Shown piece after piece: positions 1-10,126 of a DNA stretch of 64,000 nucleotides. A program made the position numbers and the translations under genes. The DNA is from Lachnospiraceae bacterium (GTDB lineage: Bacteria; Bacillota; Clostridia; Lachnospirales; Lachnospiraceae). The DNA lies in the NCBI GenBank assembly GCA_021628825.1, contig JAJXRY010000001.1, positions 744,001 to 808,000 of the forward strand, given 5' to 3'. Numbering within the stretch: the stretch's first letter is position 1; every line of letters starts with the position of its first letter. The notes under the pieces were generated by a model. That model did no database searches, was not told where the DNA came from, and saw only the letters and a list, made by a program, of their open reading frames with translations.

Positions 1-2050
1 AAAGTCTTCAAACTGTGTCAGATCCAGTACCGCATTACGAAGTCCGTAGTTAACCGGTGTATCGTTCCCGGTATTCAAAAACCGCTCCGGCAATACCGTT
101 CGTATTTGCAACCTGGATTGCCACATCCGGTCCCTCTCCTGCCAGTTCTGCACGAAGCAGGGTATTCATATCGACAAGCTGTACATTCACATTAATGCCA
201 TACACACTGGTAAAAGACTCATCAATCAGGGACCGGATAACATTCGCCTGATCCCGTCCGGTTCCAACCCAGAGTGTAATGGTCGTTGCATCACTCTCTT
301 CAGAATCCGTTGCTCCTAACGAGTTATAGTCAATAATGAAGGAATAGAACAGTCTGCGGATTTCATATACGAGTTTATCCCAGAAGGAATTGTGTTCAAT
401 CTTATTTGTCTTACCGGGGGAATACACCTGAATCCGGTCAATCTGTAACGGCTGCCGGATCACCTGTGTAATCCAGGTACCGCAGGCTCGTACATTCTGC
501 TTATAAGTAGATACGACCTTTACAAAACGTTCTTCATCAGCAATCAGATAATCAAGCTGATCCCGCATGGTGATCAGTACGGTTTCCTTATCGGAGGTCC
601 GTCCAGAGGCTGCGCGGAGATCTAAGATCGCCTGATCCAGCTGATCCCTTACGGCGGTCATTTCTGCGCTCAGTCCCGGGAGTGAGGCTTCGATCTGATA
701 GTCACGGTAGGTATCGGGTGATACACCGGTGATACGGATGACCTTACGGTAAATGGCATTCAACTGGGAAACACAATCCTGTACACTGGAAATAACTTCG
801 GAGAAATCACCAAGCACCACTTCCATTCGTAAAGTATGGGTTCCTTTTTCCAGATAAAAGTCATAGGGGGTTCCGTCTGCATCGGAGAGCACATCGCATC
901 TCCACTGGGAATCGTAGGTAAATCCATAATCTTCCATTTCCTTAAAAGGAACTTCCCCGTCAATTGTAATCTTTCGTGATACATAAATACCGCGCATAAA
1001 GCTCTGCTTATCGAACAGGGAAATATTGACGTAACCGCTTTCCGGCACTTCAAACTCCCATTCCATCCATTGTCCCGCATCCGACCAGCTTTCTCCGCCG
1101 ATCGTATTGTTCAGGAGTTCCTTCGCACTTGCCGGATACACCGCCGGCGAAGACTGATCCTGTTTCGGATAAAGCATCTGGGAAGAGGTCTTTGTAACAT
1201 TTTCTGCCTGAATCGTGATGTTTACGTCGGTCGTTGCCTTTGCACCATCGGCTTCCCACTGTTTTCTGACTTCTTCATAGGACTTCACGGTTTCGGAATT
1301 TTTCAAAACCAGCTTATGAAGCAGCATCGGCTCTCTCTGGGAATTCATGGAAATCGTATGTGTCCCCTTTGTCAGGTATACACATAACGGCGTCGTAATA
1401 TAGCCGTTGCTGTCATACAGGCTTGCCGTTACCCATTCCGGAATTTCCACGGAAGTCGGTTTCATGTCGTTATTCTGATTATCCTTATTCCAGACAATAT
1501 CATACACTCCGTTTGCAAAGCTCTCCTGTGCCACATCGGTAGACCAGACTCTGGAGAACTCAATCAGCGACAGTTCTCCGTAAGGAAGTTCTCCATCAAT
1601 AAAGAAGCTTCTCTGAATTTCGGAGTTCTTGCCTTCTACCGGATAATATTCAACCTGAAGTTCATACATACCTTCTTCCGGAACGTCCACTTTAAATTCA
1701 ATATAGCCGTTTTCACTGGTCAGCACGCTGTCTCCCGGCATTCCTTCATAATCGGAATAAATCTCCGGTGTCTTTTGGCGGTCGCCTTCCATATAACTGA
1801 TGTAATCTGAAGCATTGATCTCAATCGTAGTTTTCGGATAAGCAGCTCCTGCATGCTCATTCAGATATTCCATGAAACCGGGAATTTCATCGGTTACAGA
1901 ATATGTACTGACAATCCCTCGTGCTTCCTGCTGTGTTAAGGATGCTTCTGCTGCAGAAACATTCAGACTGCCAATCTGCAGCGACGCTGCAATCTCCGCC
2001 ACTGTAGTCAGCAGTGCAATGCATTTTTTCTTAGTTGCTCGAAGTTTCAT
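1..2050 (-). CDS. Extracellular sugar-binding protein with carbohydrate-binding-like modules (partial, frameshifted)
   Basis: Probable secreted binding protein of a sugar ABC importer, running off the left edge of the window. Residues 1-34 are a Sec-type signal peptide without a convincing lipobox Cys. Two beta-rich modules follow (about 75-265 and 275-430), each with a VPEEG/VPESG-type turn and a KGTHT strand, like CBM6/35 carbohydrate-binding domains. A helical linker leads to the start of a solute-binding domain near residue 595 (ITLWVGTGRDQ, EGPDVAIQVAN). The frame breaks at an A5 run at 77-81. Bases 1-75 continue in another frame with NYGLRNAVLDL, typical of this binding-protein type, so the gene is longer. 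It is last in a run with the YesL-like and GH26 genes, which suggests mannan-derived ligands (inference). Confidence 0.75.
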
Positions 2051-2089
2051 ACCCTCTCATTACCTCCATGCATTAATGGGAATCTCTCG

Positions 2090-2798
2090 TTACTCATAGT
2101 ACCATGCATCCTCACCCGGAGCGGGTGCCGGCATATATTTCCGAAGTACTTTTTCCATCAGAAATGTGCCGGCGAAGCAAAATGCTCCCGGCCAGATAAA
2201 AATCATTGGAATTGGCAGGTAACGGAACCAGACAAACACAAGCAGTAAAAGTCCTGCCAGTAATATGGCTGTATACGGCAGGAACCGTACCGCCATAACA
2301 AAGGAAAGCTTTACCATGGAAGAAAGCTTCATGGTAAACCGTGACATCACGGGAAAGAGGTAAATCAGAATGGCCCCTGTCACCACAAGAAGGCCTGTGT
2401 AGAACTTCTGTAAGAATAACCCTGTCTCCTCCCCCGAAACTGCAGCTATATTCCACAAATACCAAATCAGAGAAATCCAGATTCCTGTCCCAACCGTAAC
2501 CATGCTTCCTTTTACAAAGGTCCTTTTTAAAAAGAAGACCAATATTCCAGAAGCGGATAGCTCCGGTCCCTCCGTATGCTTTTTCATCATTGCATAATAA
2601 AACGAAGTGACGGCTGTCCCTGATGGTAAACACCGGCAGGCAGGAAATCAGGAATACAATATTTAAAATAATCACCCAGCCTGCCTTCGTCATGTAATAC
2701 ATCAAGGAACTCTCCGGTGCAAACGGCTTGGGTTTCTTTTTGATTTTATAGGGATCGTTTTCTTCCTTGCGGTGGTCCCTTTTCTCTTCCTGTATCAT
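2090..2798 (-). CDS. YesL-like (DUF624) membrane protein, frameshifted
   Basis: Reconstructed membrane protein of about 236 residues. The N-terminus is basic and polar, followed by a helix with VIILNIVFLISCLPVFTI, the hallmark start of DUF624/YesL proteins. After an extra base near 2620 the frame changes and continues with YYAMMKKHTEG and four more hydrophobic segments. YesL proteins are usually encoded beside sugar ABC importers and glycoside hydrolases; their biochemical role is not established. The start codon directly follows the stop of the GH26 gene, and the binding-protein gene starts 39 bases after this stop, so the three are probably one transcript. The frameshift is probably a sequencing error. 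Confidence 0.7.
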
Positions 2799-4320
2799 CT
2801 AAAAGCCCTCCCGGATGGGATAGGTTTTCAGATCAGGAAGATCTTCTAACGTAATCACATCTTCATCGTTGTATGCTTTCTTAAGCATCTCTTCCTCAGT
2901 ATACGTCTCATCCAGTGTGATGATCGACATACTCTTTACAACGAACTCACCCTGCCAGGTACACCACATGCCCCACATGGCTCCGTCTCTCTTAGCAAGC
3001 TCCGGATCAAATACACAGCCATTCTCCGTCATGTAAACCAGCTTATGTCCGGTACTGTAATTCGTTGCTGCATTCAGATATTTGGAAATCTGGGAGGTAT
3101 ATACATGCTCTCCCGGATAAATGTCCTCTCCAATAATATCAACATATTCATCTCCCGGATACCAATCCTTGTCCTGACCGTTCCATACCCAGATCAGATT
3201 ATTCAGTCCATATTCCTTCGTAAACTTCTCATACATGGCGATGTAAAGCTTCTTATAACTCTCCGGTCCTGCTGCGCCCCACCAGAACCATCCTCCGCTT
3301 GCTTCATGTAAAGGACGGAACAAGATCGGCACATGAGCGTCTTTAAGAATGGTCAGCTGTTGTGCGATCACATCCATGTCACTCATTAAAAAGCTCATAG
3401 CCTTCCTCATCTTCCCCGCTCATAATTTTCGCAAGATCAAGGTTTGTATTCGATGTATAAAAGCTTCCTCCCCAGTCACCGGTAATATAAGGCTCCGGTG
3501 CCGTCCAGTGCCAATGCATGGCAACAATCTGTCCATTCTCCCATGCCGTCTGTGCATATTCGGTGGTATAACCCGTGGTTCCGTGCGCAACCCTCGATGG
3601 AGAATAATCCATAAAGTCCATGGCAATGACCGCCGGAAGCTTTCCTGTCGTTTTTCTTAATCGCCTGAATTTCCTTTCCGTAAGGTCCCTGATCGCAGGT
3701 CTGTCCGGACAGGATCTTCGTTCCGTAAATATCACACAAATAACTGTATAATGCCCCTCGCTTCGTCCGAAGCTTCCGGATTACACAGTGGTGTATCAAT
3801 CTCATAAATACTCTGGTCAAGAAGTTCCGAATCCGTAATAACCAGCCGGTCTAACAAAATCCATCCCCATTCCTTATGTAACGCAACGGTATGACTTCCC
3901 TTACTCATATAAATCCGTTTTAAAACAGCATCCGTAAAGGTTTCCTCTTCTGTTTTTCACCGTCCCGGCTACTTCTCCATCTACAAGAATCTGGTTGGTT
4001 TTCTCTCCTCCACAGGATGCGCTCACAAAATCCAGGTCGTAAAAACCATCCTCCGGAATCTCCACCTCAAATTCACAGGCATCTCCATTGTCTTCAAATC
4101 CATCCACATACGTCTCTCCGGAAAACCCGTCCATCCGGGGATCGGAAACAATCTTTACATTTCCCTGTAAGGTCATCTGTTCTGCTTCATAGGAAAGCTG
4201 CACCATCGGTTCAAATTCCGAAGTTCCTTTCTCTTTTGTTCCCTTATTTCCACATCCTGTCAATACCATTCCCAACACTCCCATCAGGATTGTTCCTACA
4301 AGAACCTTCTTGCTGTTCAT
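2799..4320 (-). CDS. Lipoprotein GH26 beta-mannanase with N-terminal carbohydrate-binding module, several frameshifts
   Basis: About 506 residues when reconstructed. The N-terminus is a lipoprotein signal with lipobox LTGC (Cys 23), so the protein should be membrane-anchored outside the cell. Residues about 40-150 form a CBM35-like beta module (YEAEQMTLQG, IPEDGFYDLDF). The catalytic domain carries GH26 hallmarks: KILSGQ near its start, RPLHEASGGWFWWG with the acid/base Glu, and YMTENG with the nucleophile Glu. The expected activity is endo-hydrolysis of beta-1,4-mannan. The frame changes near 3953 (A5), 3770, 3652 and 3400 (homopolymers), but family motifs continue across each break, so sequencing error is more likely than a decayed gene. 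It is the first gene of a three-gene mannan cluster. Confidence 0.8.
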
Positions 4321-4346
4321 CAGATAACCTTCTTTTTAACTTTATT

Positions 4347-4358
4347 AATAAGCTTATT
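4347..4358. promoter_or_regulatory. Palindrome, possible operator upstream of the GH26 gene
   Basis: A perfect 12-base palindrome (AATAAGCTTATT) lies about 27 bases upstream of the GH26 start codon, just downstream of a TATAAC-like -10 on the minus strand. A repressor could bind there. In DNA this A/T-rich a chance palindrome is also plausible, and no regulator gene is adjacent. Confidence 0.3.
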
Positions 4359-4521
4359 TATAACCTTTTTGTTATACTTAAAAAAATATACTATTATTAA
4401 CTCTTCTATACACCATTTATAATTGCTAATAATATTGTTTTTCTTGCGTTTTTTTGTAAATTTTTGTACAGGTTCACAAAAATTTAGGCACTGTTTTTGT
4501 GAATTATTACAGATGATATAG

Positions 4522-4565
4522 ATAAAAAGAGTTATGTAAAACAAAATGCATGTTTTACATAACTC
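4522..4565 (-). terminator. Rho-independent terminator of the decarboxylase operon
   Basis: A perfect 15-bp stem (arms 4529-4543 and 4551-4565, 7-base loop) is followed on the minus strand by TCTTTTTATC. It starts 33 bases after the oadA stop, so it should end the leftward carboxyltransferase-to-oadA transcript. Confidence 0.8.
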
Positions 4566-4597
4566 TCAATAACCTTAATCGGTAAATTTTTAATAAA

Positions 4598-6032
4598 TTA
4601 AACCGGATAAGCTGCATTCTTGGTATCTGCCTGTGAAAGATCTACCTTTTCCTGCTGTGCCTGACGATACTTGAAGAAGTCGGTAGCAACCTGCGGGAAT
4701 AATGCGTAAGATAATACGTCTTCATCCTGCTGCTTCCATTCCTTCATTTCGGACTCTAACTTGTCCATTTCATTGGTTAAGCCTGCTGCATCTGCAGAAC
4801 GGGATGTAAATCTCTGTTCGCCGGGAATAACCTTATCGATAACTTCCTGATTCATTGGCTTAACAGTCTGACCGTACTTACCACGAAGCAGATCCTTAAA
4901 CTCACCTGTTGCCATCTTATATCTCTCGCCCATCAGAACGTTAAATACAGCCTGTGTACCAACGATCTGGGAAGAAGGGGTAACAAGAGGTGGTTCACCA
5001 CAGTCCTTACGAACTCTCGGGATCTCTTCCAACACATCCTGATACTTGTCTTCTGCATGCTGTTCCTTTAACTGGCTAACCATGTTGGAAAGCATACCGC
5101 CGGGTACCTGATATAATAAGGTCTTAATGTTAACACCAAGAACCTTGGTGCTCATTAAACCGCTCTCTAAGCACTGCTCACGGTAAGGTCTGAAATAATC
5201 AGCGATCTCTGCAAGGAGATTCTGATCATATCCGGTATCATAAGGTGTACCCTTGAAGGTCTCAACCATAACCTCTGTTGCGGGCTGGGAAGTACCCAGT
5301 GCAAACGGAGAAATTGCACAGTCGATAACATCAACACCGGCTTCTACAGCCTTTAAGTAGGTCATGGAAGCTACACCGGAAGTATAATGGGTATGAAGCT
5401 GGATCGGGAGCTTGGTGTTCTCCTTCATCGCCTTGATAAGCTCTGCAGCCTTGTAAGGAACAAGCAGACCTGCCATATCCTTAATACAAATGGAATCAGC
5501 ACCCATCTCTTCAATCTTCTTAGCCATATCTGCCCAATACTCTAAGGTATAAGCATCGCCTAAGGTATAGGATAAAGCAACCTGTGCTTCACCTCTGCCT
5601 TCCTGCTTCTTAATCTTCTCGGTAGCATCTACTGCAGCCTGTAAGTTACGAAGATCGTTCAAGCAGTCGAAATACGGATTACATCAATACCGTTTGCAAT
5701 TGACTTCTCTACGAAAGCATATACAACGTCATCTGCGTAAGGTCTGTATCCTAAGATGTTCTGACCTCTGAAAAGCATCTGAAGCTTGGTATTCTTGAAT
5801 CCATCTCTTAATTTACGAAGTCTGTCCCACGGATCCTCTTTCAGGAAACGAAGGGAAGCATCGAAAGTAGCTCCACCCCAGCACTCTACGGAATGATAGC
5901 CAACTTTATCCATCTTGTCAACGATTGGAAGCATGATTTCGGTAGGCATTCTTGTTGCAATCAGAGACTGATGTGCATCACGAAGAACGGTTTCCATAAT
6001 TCCAACCGGCTTTTTTTAACCTGATCTGCCAT
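4598..6032 (-). CDS. oadA: Oxaloacetate decarboxylase alpha / transcarboxylase 5S-type subunit, frameshifted
   Basis: Carboxyltransferase subunit that moves CO2 between oxaloacetate/pyruvate and a biotin carrier. About 478 residues when reconstructed. ETVLRDAHQSLIATRM and CWGGATFDASLRFL are signatures of the DRE-TIM/OadA-PycB family, and IQLHTHYTSG carries metal-binding His residues. It has no C-terminal biotinyl domain; the carrier is a separate gene two positions upstream. I place the start at 6032, behind a GGAGG site 9 bases upstream, because it gives the family N-terminus KKPVGIMETVL once an A7 run (6011-6017) is corrected. A second break near 5660 is a missing T in FDCLNDLRNL. It is the last gene before the terminator. 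A small palindromic element sits between it and oadB. Confidence 0.85.
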
Positions 6033-6064
6033 TTTTAATTTTCCTCCATAATATTTGATTTAAT

Positions 6065-6091
6065 GTAACTGTGAAGGTACTGAACAGTTAC
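6065..6091. repeat. Minimal copy of the GTAAC inverted-repeat element
   Basis: A 27-base unit begins GTAACTGT and ends ACAGTTAC. It is the exact reverse complement of the left 27 bases (15820-15846) of the element at 15819-15952. The direct repeat GATTTAAT flanks it at 6057-6064 and 6092-6099, consistent with a 7-bp target duplication plus one extra base. The right duplication abuts the oadB stop codon. It lies inside the decarboxylase operon, between oadB and oadA. Confidence 0.75.
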
Positions 6092-6099
6092 GATTTAAT

Positions 6100-7251
6100 T
6101 TAGAATACGCCGAATACAGCCATAAATGTACCGGCTGCGACTGCAGTACCGATAACTCCGGCTACGTTCGGTCCCATAGCATGCATCAGAAGGAAGTTTG
6201 TCGGGTCTGCTTCCGCTCCGACCTTCTGTGATACACGGGCTGCCATTGGAACTGCAGAAACACCGGCAGAACCAATCAGTGGATTAACCTTACCCTTGGT
6301 AGCAACACACATCAGCTTACCGAACAGTACACCTGCTGCTGTACCGAATGCGAATGCAATCAGGCCAAGAGCAACGATCTTCAGCGTATCCAGGTTCAGG
6401 AATGCCTCTGCACTTGTTGTTGCTCCTACGGATGTTCCAAGCAGGATAACTACGATGTACATTAATGCATTGGATGCGGTATCGGTTAACTGACGAACCA
6501 CACCGGATTCTCTGAACAGGTTACCTAACATCAGCATACCAACAAGGGGAGCTGTGGTAGGAAGGATCAGGCTTACTACGATCGTAACGATGATCGGGAA
6601 CAGGATCTTCTCAAGCTTCGATACAGGACGAAGCTGTCCCATCTTAATCTTTCTTTCTTTTTCTGTTGTGAGCAGCTTCATAATAGGCGGCTGGATAATC
6701 GGTACCAGCGACATATAAGAATATGCTGCTACGGCGATCGGTCCAAGGAGGGCGGTCTGTCCCAGCTTTCCTGCAAGGAAAATGGAAGTAGGACCATCGG
6801 CTCCACCGATGATGGAGATTGCTGCTGCAGCCTTATCATTAAAGCCCATAGCAATTGCTCCGAAGTATGCTGCAAAAATACCAAACTGTGCTGCAGCACC
6901 AAGTAAGAAGCTCTTAGGATTTGCAATCAGGGGACCGAAGTCAGTCATCGCACCTACACCCATGAAAATCAGGGAAGGCATGATTGCCCATTCATCTAAG
7001 AGATAAAAATAATACAAAAGACCACCGGTTCCATTCGGCGAATCTTCGATATGCATCATAATATCCGGATAGATATTAACAAGTAACATACCGAATGCAA
7101 TAGGCAAAAGAAGTAACGGTTCAAACTCCTTAGCAATTGCAAGATAAAGGAACACACATGCTACAACGATCATCAGGTAATTACCCCAGGTCAGATTAAA
7201 GAACGCGGTCTGATGAATCAGGTTGTCCAGTGTTGTTACAATATAATCCAT
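6100..7251 (-). CDS. oadB: Sodium-pumping carboxylase subunit beta
   Basis: Intact 383-residue polytopic membrane protein, the beta subunit shared by oxaloacetate, methylmalonyl-CoA and glutaconyl-CoA decarboxylases. It decarboxylates carboxybiotin and couples this to Na+ export. About ten hydrophobic helices are visible. The conserved GGADGPTSI segment carries the Asp implicated in Na+ binding, and MGPNVAGVIGTAVAAG is the conserved C-terminal helix. The length matches the family (about 370-430). The start at 7251 has an AGGAGGT site. It lies 40 bases downstream of the biotin carrier gene. It is one of the few long frames here without an indel. Confidence 0.9.
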   Translation of the reverse strand: MDYIVTTLDNLIHQTAFFNLTWGNYLMIVVACVFLYLAIAKEFEPLLLLPIAFGMLLVNIYPDIMMHIEDSPNGTGGLLYYFYLLDEWAIMPSLIFMGVGAMTDFGPLIANPKSFLLGAAAQFGIFAAYFGAIAMGFNDKAAAAISIIGGADGPTSIFLAGKLGQTALLGPIAVAAYSYMSLVPIIQPPIMKLLTTEKERKIKMGQLRPVSKLEKILFPIIVTIVVSLILPTTAPLVGMLMLGNLFRESGVVRQLTDTASNALMYIVVILLGTSVGATTSAEAFLNLDTLKIVALGLIAFAFGTAAGVLFGKLMCVATKGKVNPLIGSAGVSAVPMAARVSQKVGAEADPTNFLLMHAMGPNVAGVIGTAVAAGTFMAVFGVF

Positions 7252-7291
7252 TTCTTTTACCTCCTGTTGGTTTCGTAGCTACAAGATCTCA

Positions 7292-7663
7292 TTAGTTTAA
7301 TGTTGCAAGTGTTGCGCCTGCCTCTACAGCATCACCAACTGCTACGTCGATACTTGCTACGGTACCATCTTCCGGAGCTACTACAGGAATTTCCATCTTC
7401 ATAGCTTCTACTACGACGACCGGATCACCCTTCTTAACTGCCTGTCCAACAGAAGCTTCGATCTTGAATACCTTACCGGCTGCACCAGCTTCTACCTTGA
7501 TAGAGCCGGCACCAGCGCTTGCTGCCTTCGGTGCTGCAGCAGGAGCTGCCTTGGGAGCTGCCTTCGGTGCTGCGGGTGCTGCTACCGGTGCTCCTGTGGA
7601 TGCGCCTTCTTCTACTACTACATCATATACGTTGCCGTTAACGGTAATTGTATAATTCTTCAT
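7292..7663 (-). CDS. Biotin carboxyl carrier protein of the decarboxylase complex
   Basis: Intact 123-residue biotin carrier (MmdC/GcdC/transcarboxylase 1.3S type). A short beta-rich N-terminus leads to an Ala/Pro/Lys-rich flexible linker (residues about 27-53) and a biotinyl domain with EAMKM, whose Lys carries biotin. It would shuttle CO2 between the carboxyltransferases encoded on either side and the OadB pump. A GGAGG site precedes the start. It sits between the OadG-like gene and oadB. Confidence 0.9.
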   Translation of the reverse strand: MKNYTITVNGNVYDVVVEEGASTGAPVAAPAAPKAAPKAAPAAAPKAASAGAGSIKVEAGAAGKVFKIEASVGQAVKKGDPVVVVEAMKMEIPVVAPEDGTVASIDVAVGDAVEAGATLATLN

Positions 7664-7687
7664 TGTAAAATCCTCCTAAATTAGTGA

Positions 7688-8415
7688 TTAATGTTTTCTG
7701 ATACTTCTTACTACAAAACCATCTGTAGAAGAAGCTCCCTGGCTGGCTGCAATCGCTGCTGCAATGACTGCAACAAGCTCTGTATCGTCTGCCTGTTCTT
7801 CTTTTTCAATAATCTGCGCAATGGTATGATCGACTGCTGCAGTTTTAGGTTCTTCTTTCTTATCCTTCTTCTTAAAGACTGCCTGGATCTTCGGGATGAA
7901 GTTAAAGCAGCTGATTAAAAAGACTGATCAGAATTAAAAACACAGAATACGGTTCCCATACCGAGAAGTGTATTCAGTGCAGCCTTCTCCATGCTTTCGC
8001 CAAAGGTATAAACGGTATTTACAGTAAGACTGGTTAACGCACTCTTCTCATAAATAACTTCTACCGTAGCGTTATGGTCGGTTCCTTCTACAACAGCAAG
8101 GATCGTACCTTCTGTCATATCTGCATCCATGGTGTTCTGCTTCAGTTCACCCATGCCGGTTACCACGCCGATTTCATCGATGCTGCTTTCATAACTGGAA
8201 TATGCACTCTTGAAAACAGAAACATCATAGCCCTGCTTTTCTGCTTCTTCCAGCTGTTCGCTGCTCATCTGGCTGAGTCCGTCAAAATAGTACTCTGCAC
8301 AGGATAATGCATCTTCGGTAGAAAGGTAACTGGTATCGTCTGCTTTGGAGCTTCCACATGCAGTCAGACCAAGCATACAGATGATCATACCTAATACTAA
8401 TAAATGTTTTTTCAT
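7688..8415 (-). CDS. OadG-like decarboxylase gamma/delta subunit with lipoprotein N-terminus, frameshifted
   Basis: About 242 residues when reconstructed. The N-terminus is a lipoprotein signal (LTAC, Cys near residue 20) and a soluble segment of about 130 residues that I do not recognise. A single transmembrane helix follows (GMGTVFCVLILISLLISCF), then a charged linker, and a C-terminus (VAVIAAAIAA, FVVRSIRKH) typical of OadG/MmdD assembly subunits. Two T5 runs between 7917 and 7936, each one base too long, move the frame; the opposite frame to 7688 completes the family C-terminus. OadG proteins are normally about 80-120 residues, so the extracytoplasmic lipoprotein domain is an addition. 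It lies between the carboxyltransferase and the biotin carrier. Confidence 0.75.
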
Positions 8416-8431
8416 ATTAAGCAATTCCTTT

Positions 8432-9861
8432 CTATACTGTGCCGTGCTTCTTTGCCGGTCTGTCTTCGCTCTTTGTAAGGAGCATTTCAAATGCGCCGAT
8501 GACATACTTTCTCGTGTCAACAGGCTCAATGATCTGATCAACATATCCTCTCTTTGCTGCACTTGTTACATTGTTCTGCAGCTCAGCATATTCCTTTGCA
8601 CAGGCATCAATAGCGTCTGCCCCCTGACCATCACAGATGATCCTGGCAGCAAGCTTGGCATCCATGGAACCGATCTTAGCATCCGGATATGCCATGGTGA
8701 TATCTGCACCAATTGCCTTGGAATTCATTGCGACATAAGCACTTCCGAAAGCTTCACCAACAATCACGTTTACCTTCGGAACGGTTGCATTTGCAAATGC
8801 ATAAGTAAGCTTTGCTGCTGCTTTTGCAATCTTCTTCTCTGCACACTTGTCAGCCTTGTAACCCTTTACATTGGTAAGGGATAACACCGGGATACCGAAC
8901 GCATCACAGAAGTTAACAAAATCAGCAGCCTTCTCACATCCTGCAGGAGTAAGAACCGCATCGAACTTCTCTGCTTCGCCGTTCTCGTCATATAAAGCGG
9001 TACGGTTTGCTACAGCACCAACGGTAACGCCGTCTAACTTAATCAGGGCAGTAACCATCTCCTTGGCATAAGCACTCTTTACTTCAAATACCTGTCCGTT
9101 ATCGGAAATCTGTGAAAGAGCGATGGCAGGATCTGCTACAGCACCTTCCATATTCTCACAAGCTCTGTTCAGATCATCGGTACAGTCCTCAAAGAATGCA
9201 TCGTCATCATTGTTTGCAGGAAGCATGCTTACAAGCTCTCTGATCTTTGCAAGTACGGTTGCTTCATCCGCAACAACATCTACATTGCCTGCTTCTTCAC
9301 TCTGGAATGCAGCAGATGCAGTGTCACACTTGGTAACCACATTTCCATCTAATGCATTGGGAGCGTTTACAAATAATTTTTGCCTTGCTCTCTTCCATGA
9401 AGGTAAAATCCGTTAAGGTCGGGATTAAAGCAAGGCCGCCGCCGCAGCTGCCGAAAATAGCGGTAATCTGTGGAATCACGCCTGAACTTAATACCTGCTT
9501 TTTATAGATTTCACCAAAACCGTTTAATGCATCGGTTGCTTCCTGTAATCTTAAACCTGCGGATTCAATGAGGCCAATTACAGGTGCTCCAGTCTTCAGT
9601 GCAAGGTCATAAAGATTGGCAATTTTTCTTTGCATGCATTTCGCCAACGCTGCCGTTTAATACGGAAGCATCCTGGCTGTATACATAAACAAGATTACCA
9701 CCAATTACTCCATAACCGGTGATAACACCGTCAGAAGGAGTCTCAGTCTGTTTCAGATTAAAGTCGGTGCTTCTGGCTGTAACCATGGCGCCAATTTCAA
9801 CGAAACTGTTGTCATCGAGTAAAGAAGCAATTCTTTGACTCGCTTGTGAAGTAGTACTCAT
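8432..9861 (-). CDS. Acyl-CoA carboxyltransferase (MmdA / transcarboxylase 12S type), frameshifted
   Basis: First gene of the sodium-pump decarboxylase operon, about 475 residues when reconstructed. It should transfer CO2 from an acyl-CoA such as methylmalonyl-CoA or malonyl-CoA to carrier biotin. Evidence: SDGVITGYGVI, SQDASVLNGSVGEMHAKKI, an oxyanion-hole GSCGGGLAL and, in the second half, GEAFGSAYVAMNSK, all placed as in carboxyltransferase beta/alpha domains. The frame breaks at about 9630 and 9375 (homopolymers). It is somewhat shorter than PccB-like proteins (about 510). The exact acyl-CoA cannot be read from sequence. Together with OadA in the same operon it gives two carboxyltransferases with one biotin carrier. 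Confidence 0.8.
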
Positions 9862-9943
9862 ATTCTTCAGCCCTCCATTTTTTTATATTAAATAAATGAT
9901 AACGTATTAAAGGGCGCATTGCACCCCATAAATCATCTATGGT

Positions 9944-9949
9944 AGTATA
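9944..9949 (-). promoter_or_regulatory. Possible -10 of the decarboxylase operon
   Basis: A TATACT hexamer on the minus strand lies about 83 bases upstream of the carboxyltransferase start. No convincing -35 is present at 16-18 bases, so the call is tentative. The rest of 9862-10126 holds no gene that I can support. Confidence 0.35.
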
Positions 9950-10126
9950 ACACAAAGTTTTTTTAAAACGCATAGGACAAATTTGCTTTTTCTGCAAATT
10001 TTTTACAAAAATTTTACCCGTGTGCTTTTCATATATCTGTGACTGTCCGGTCCCCCACAGTTACACATATCTTTCTTTTTCCACGCATAGATATAAGATA
10101 AGTCTGTTTCGTAAAAGGATCCCCCT

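Larger units (their letters stand above)
4321..4597. other. AT-rich intergenic region: GH26 upstream region and decarboxylase terminator
   Basis: This strongly A/T-rich gap holds the leftward promoter region of the GH26 gene and, at its right end, the terminator of the decarboxylase operon. The 74-codon open frame across 4320-4544 is Lys/Ile/Asn-rich with no domain and no good ribosome site, so I do not treat it as a gene. Confidence 0.6.

Noticed and set aside
4320..4544. 74-codon open frame on the minus strand
   Set aside because: Lys/Ile/Asn-rich translation of A/T-rich intergenic DNA, no domain and no ribosome site; it covers the upstream region of the GH26 gene.
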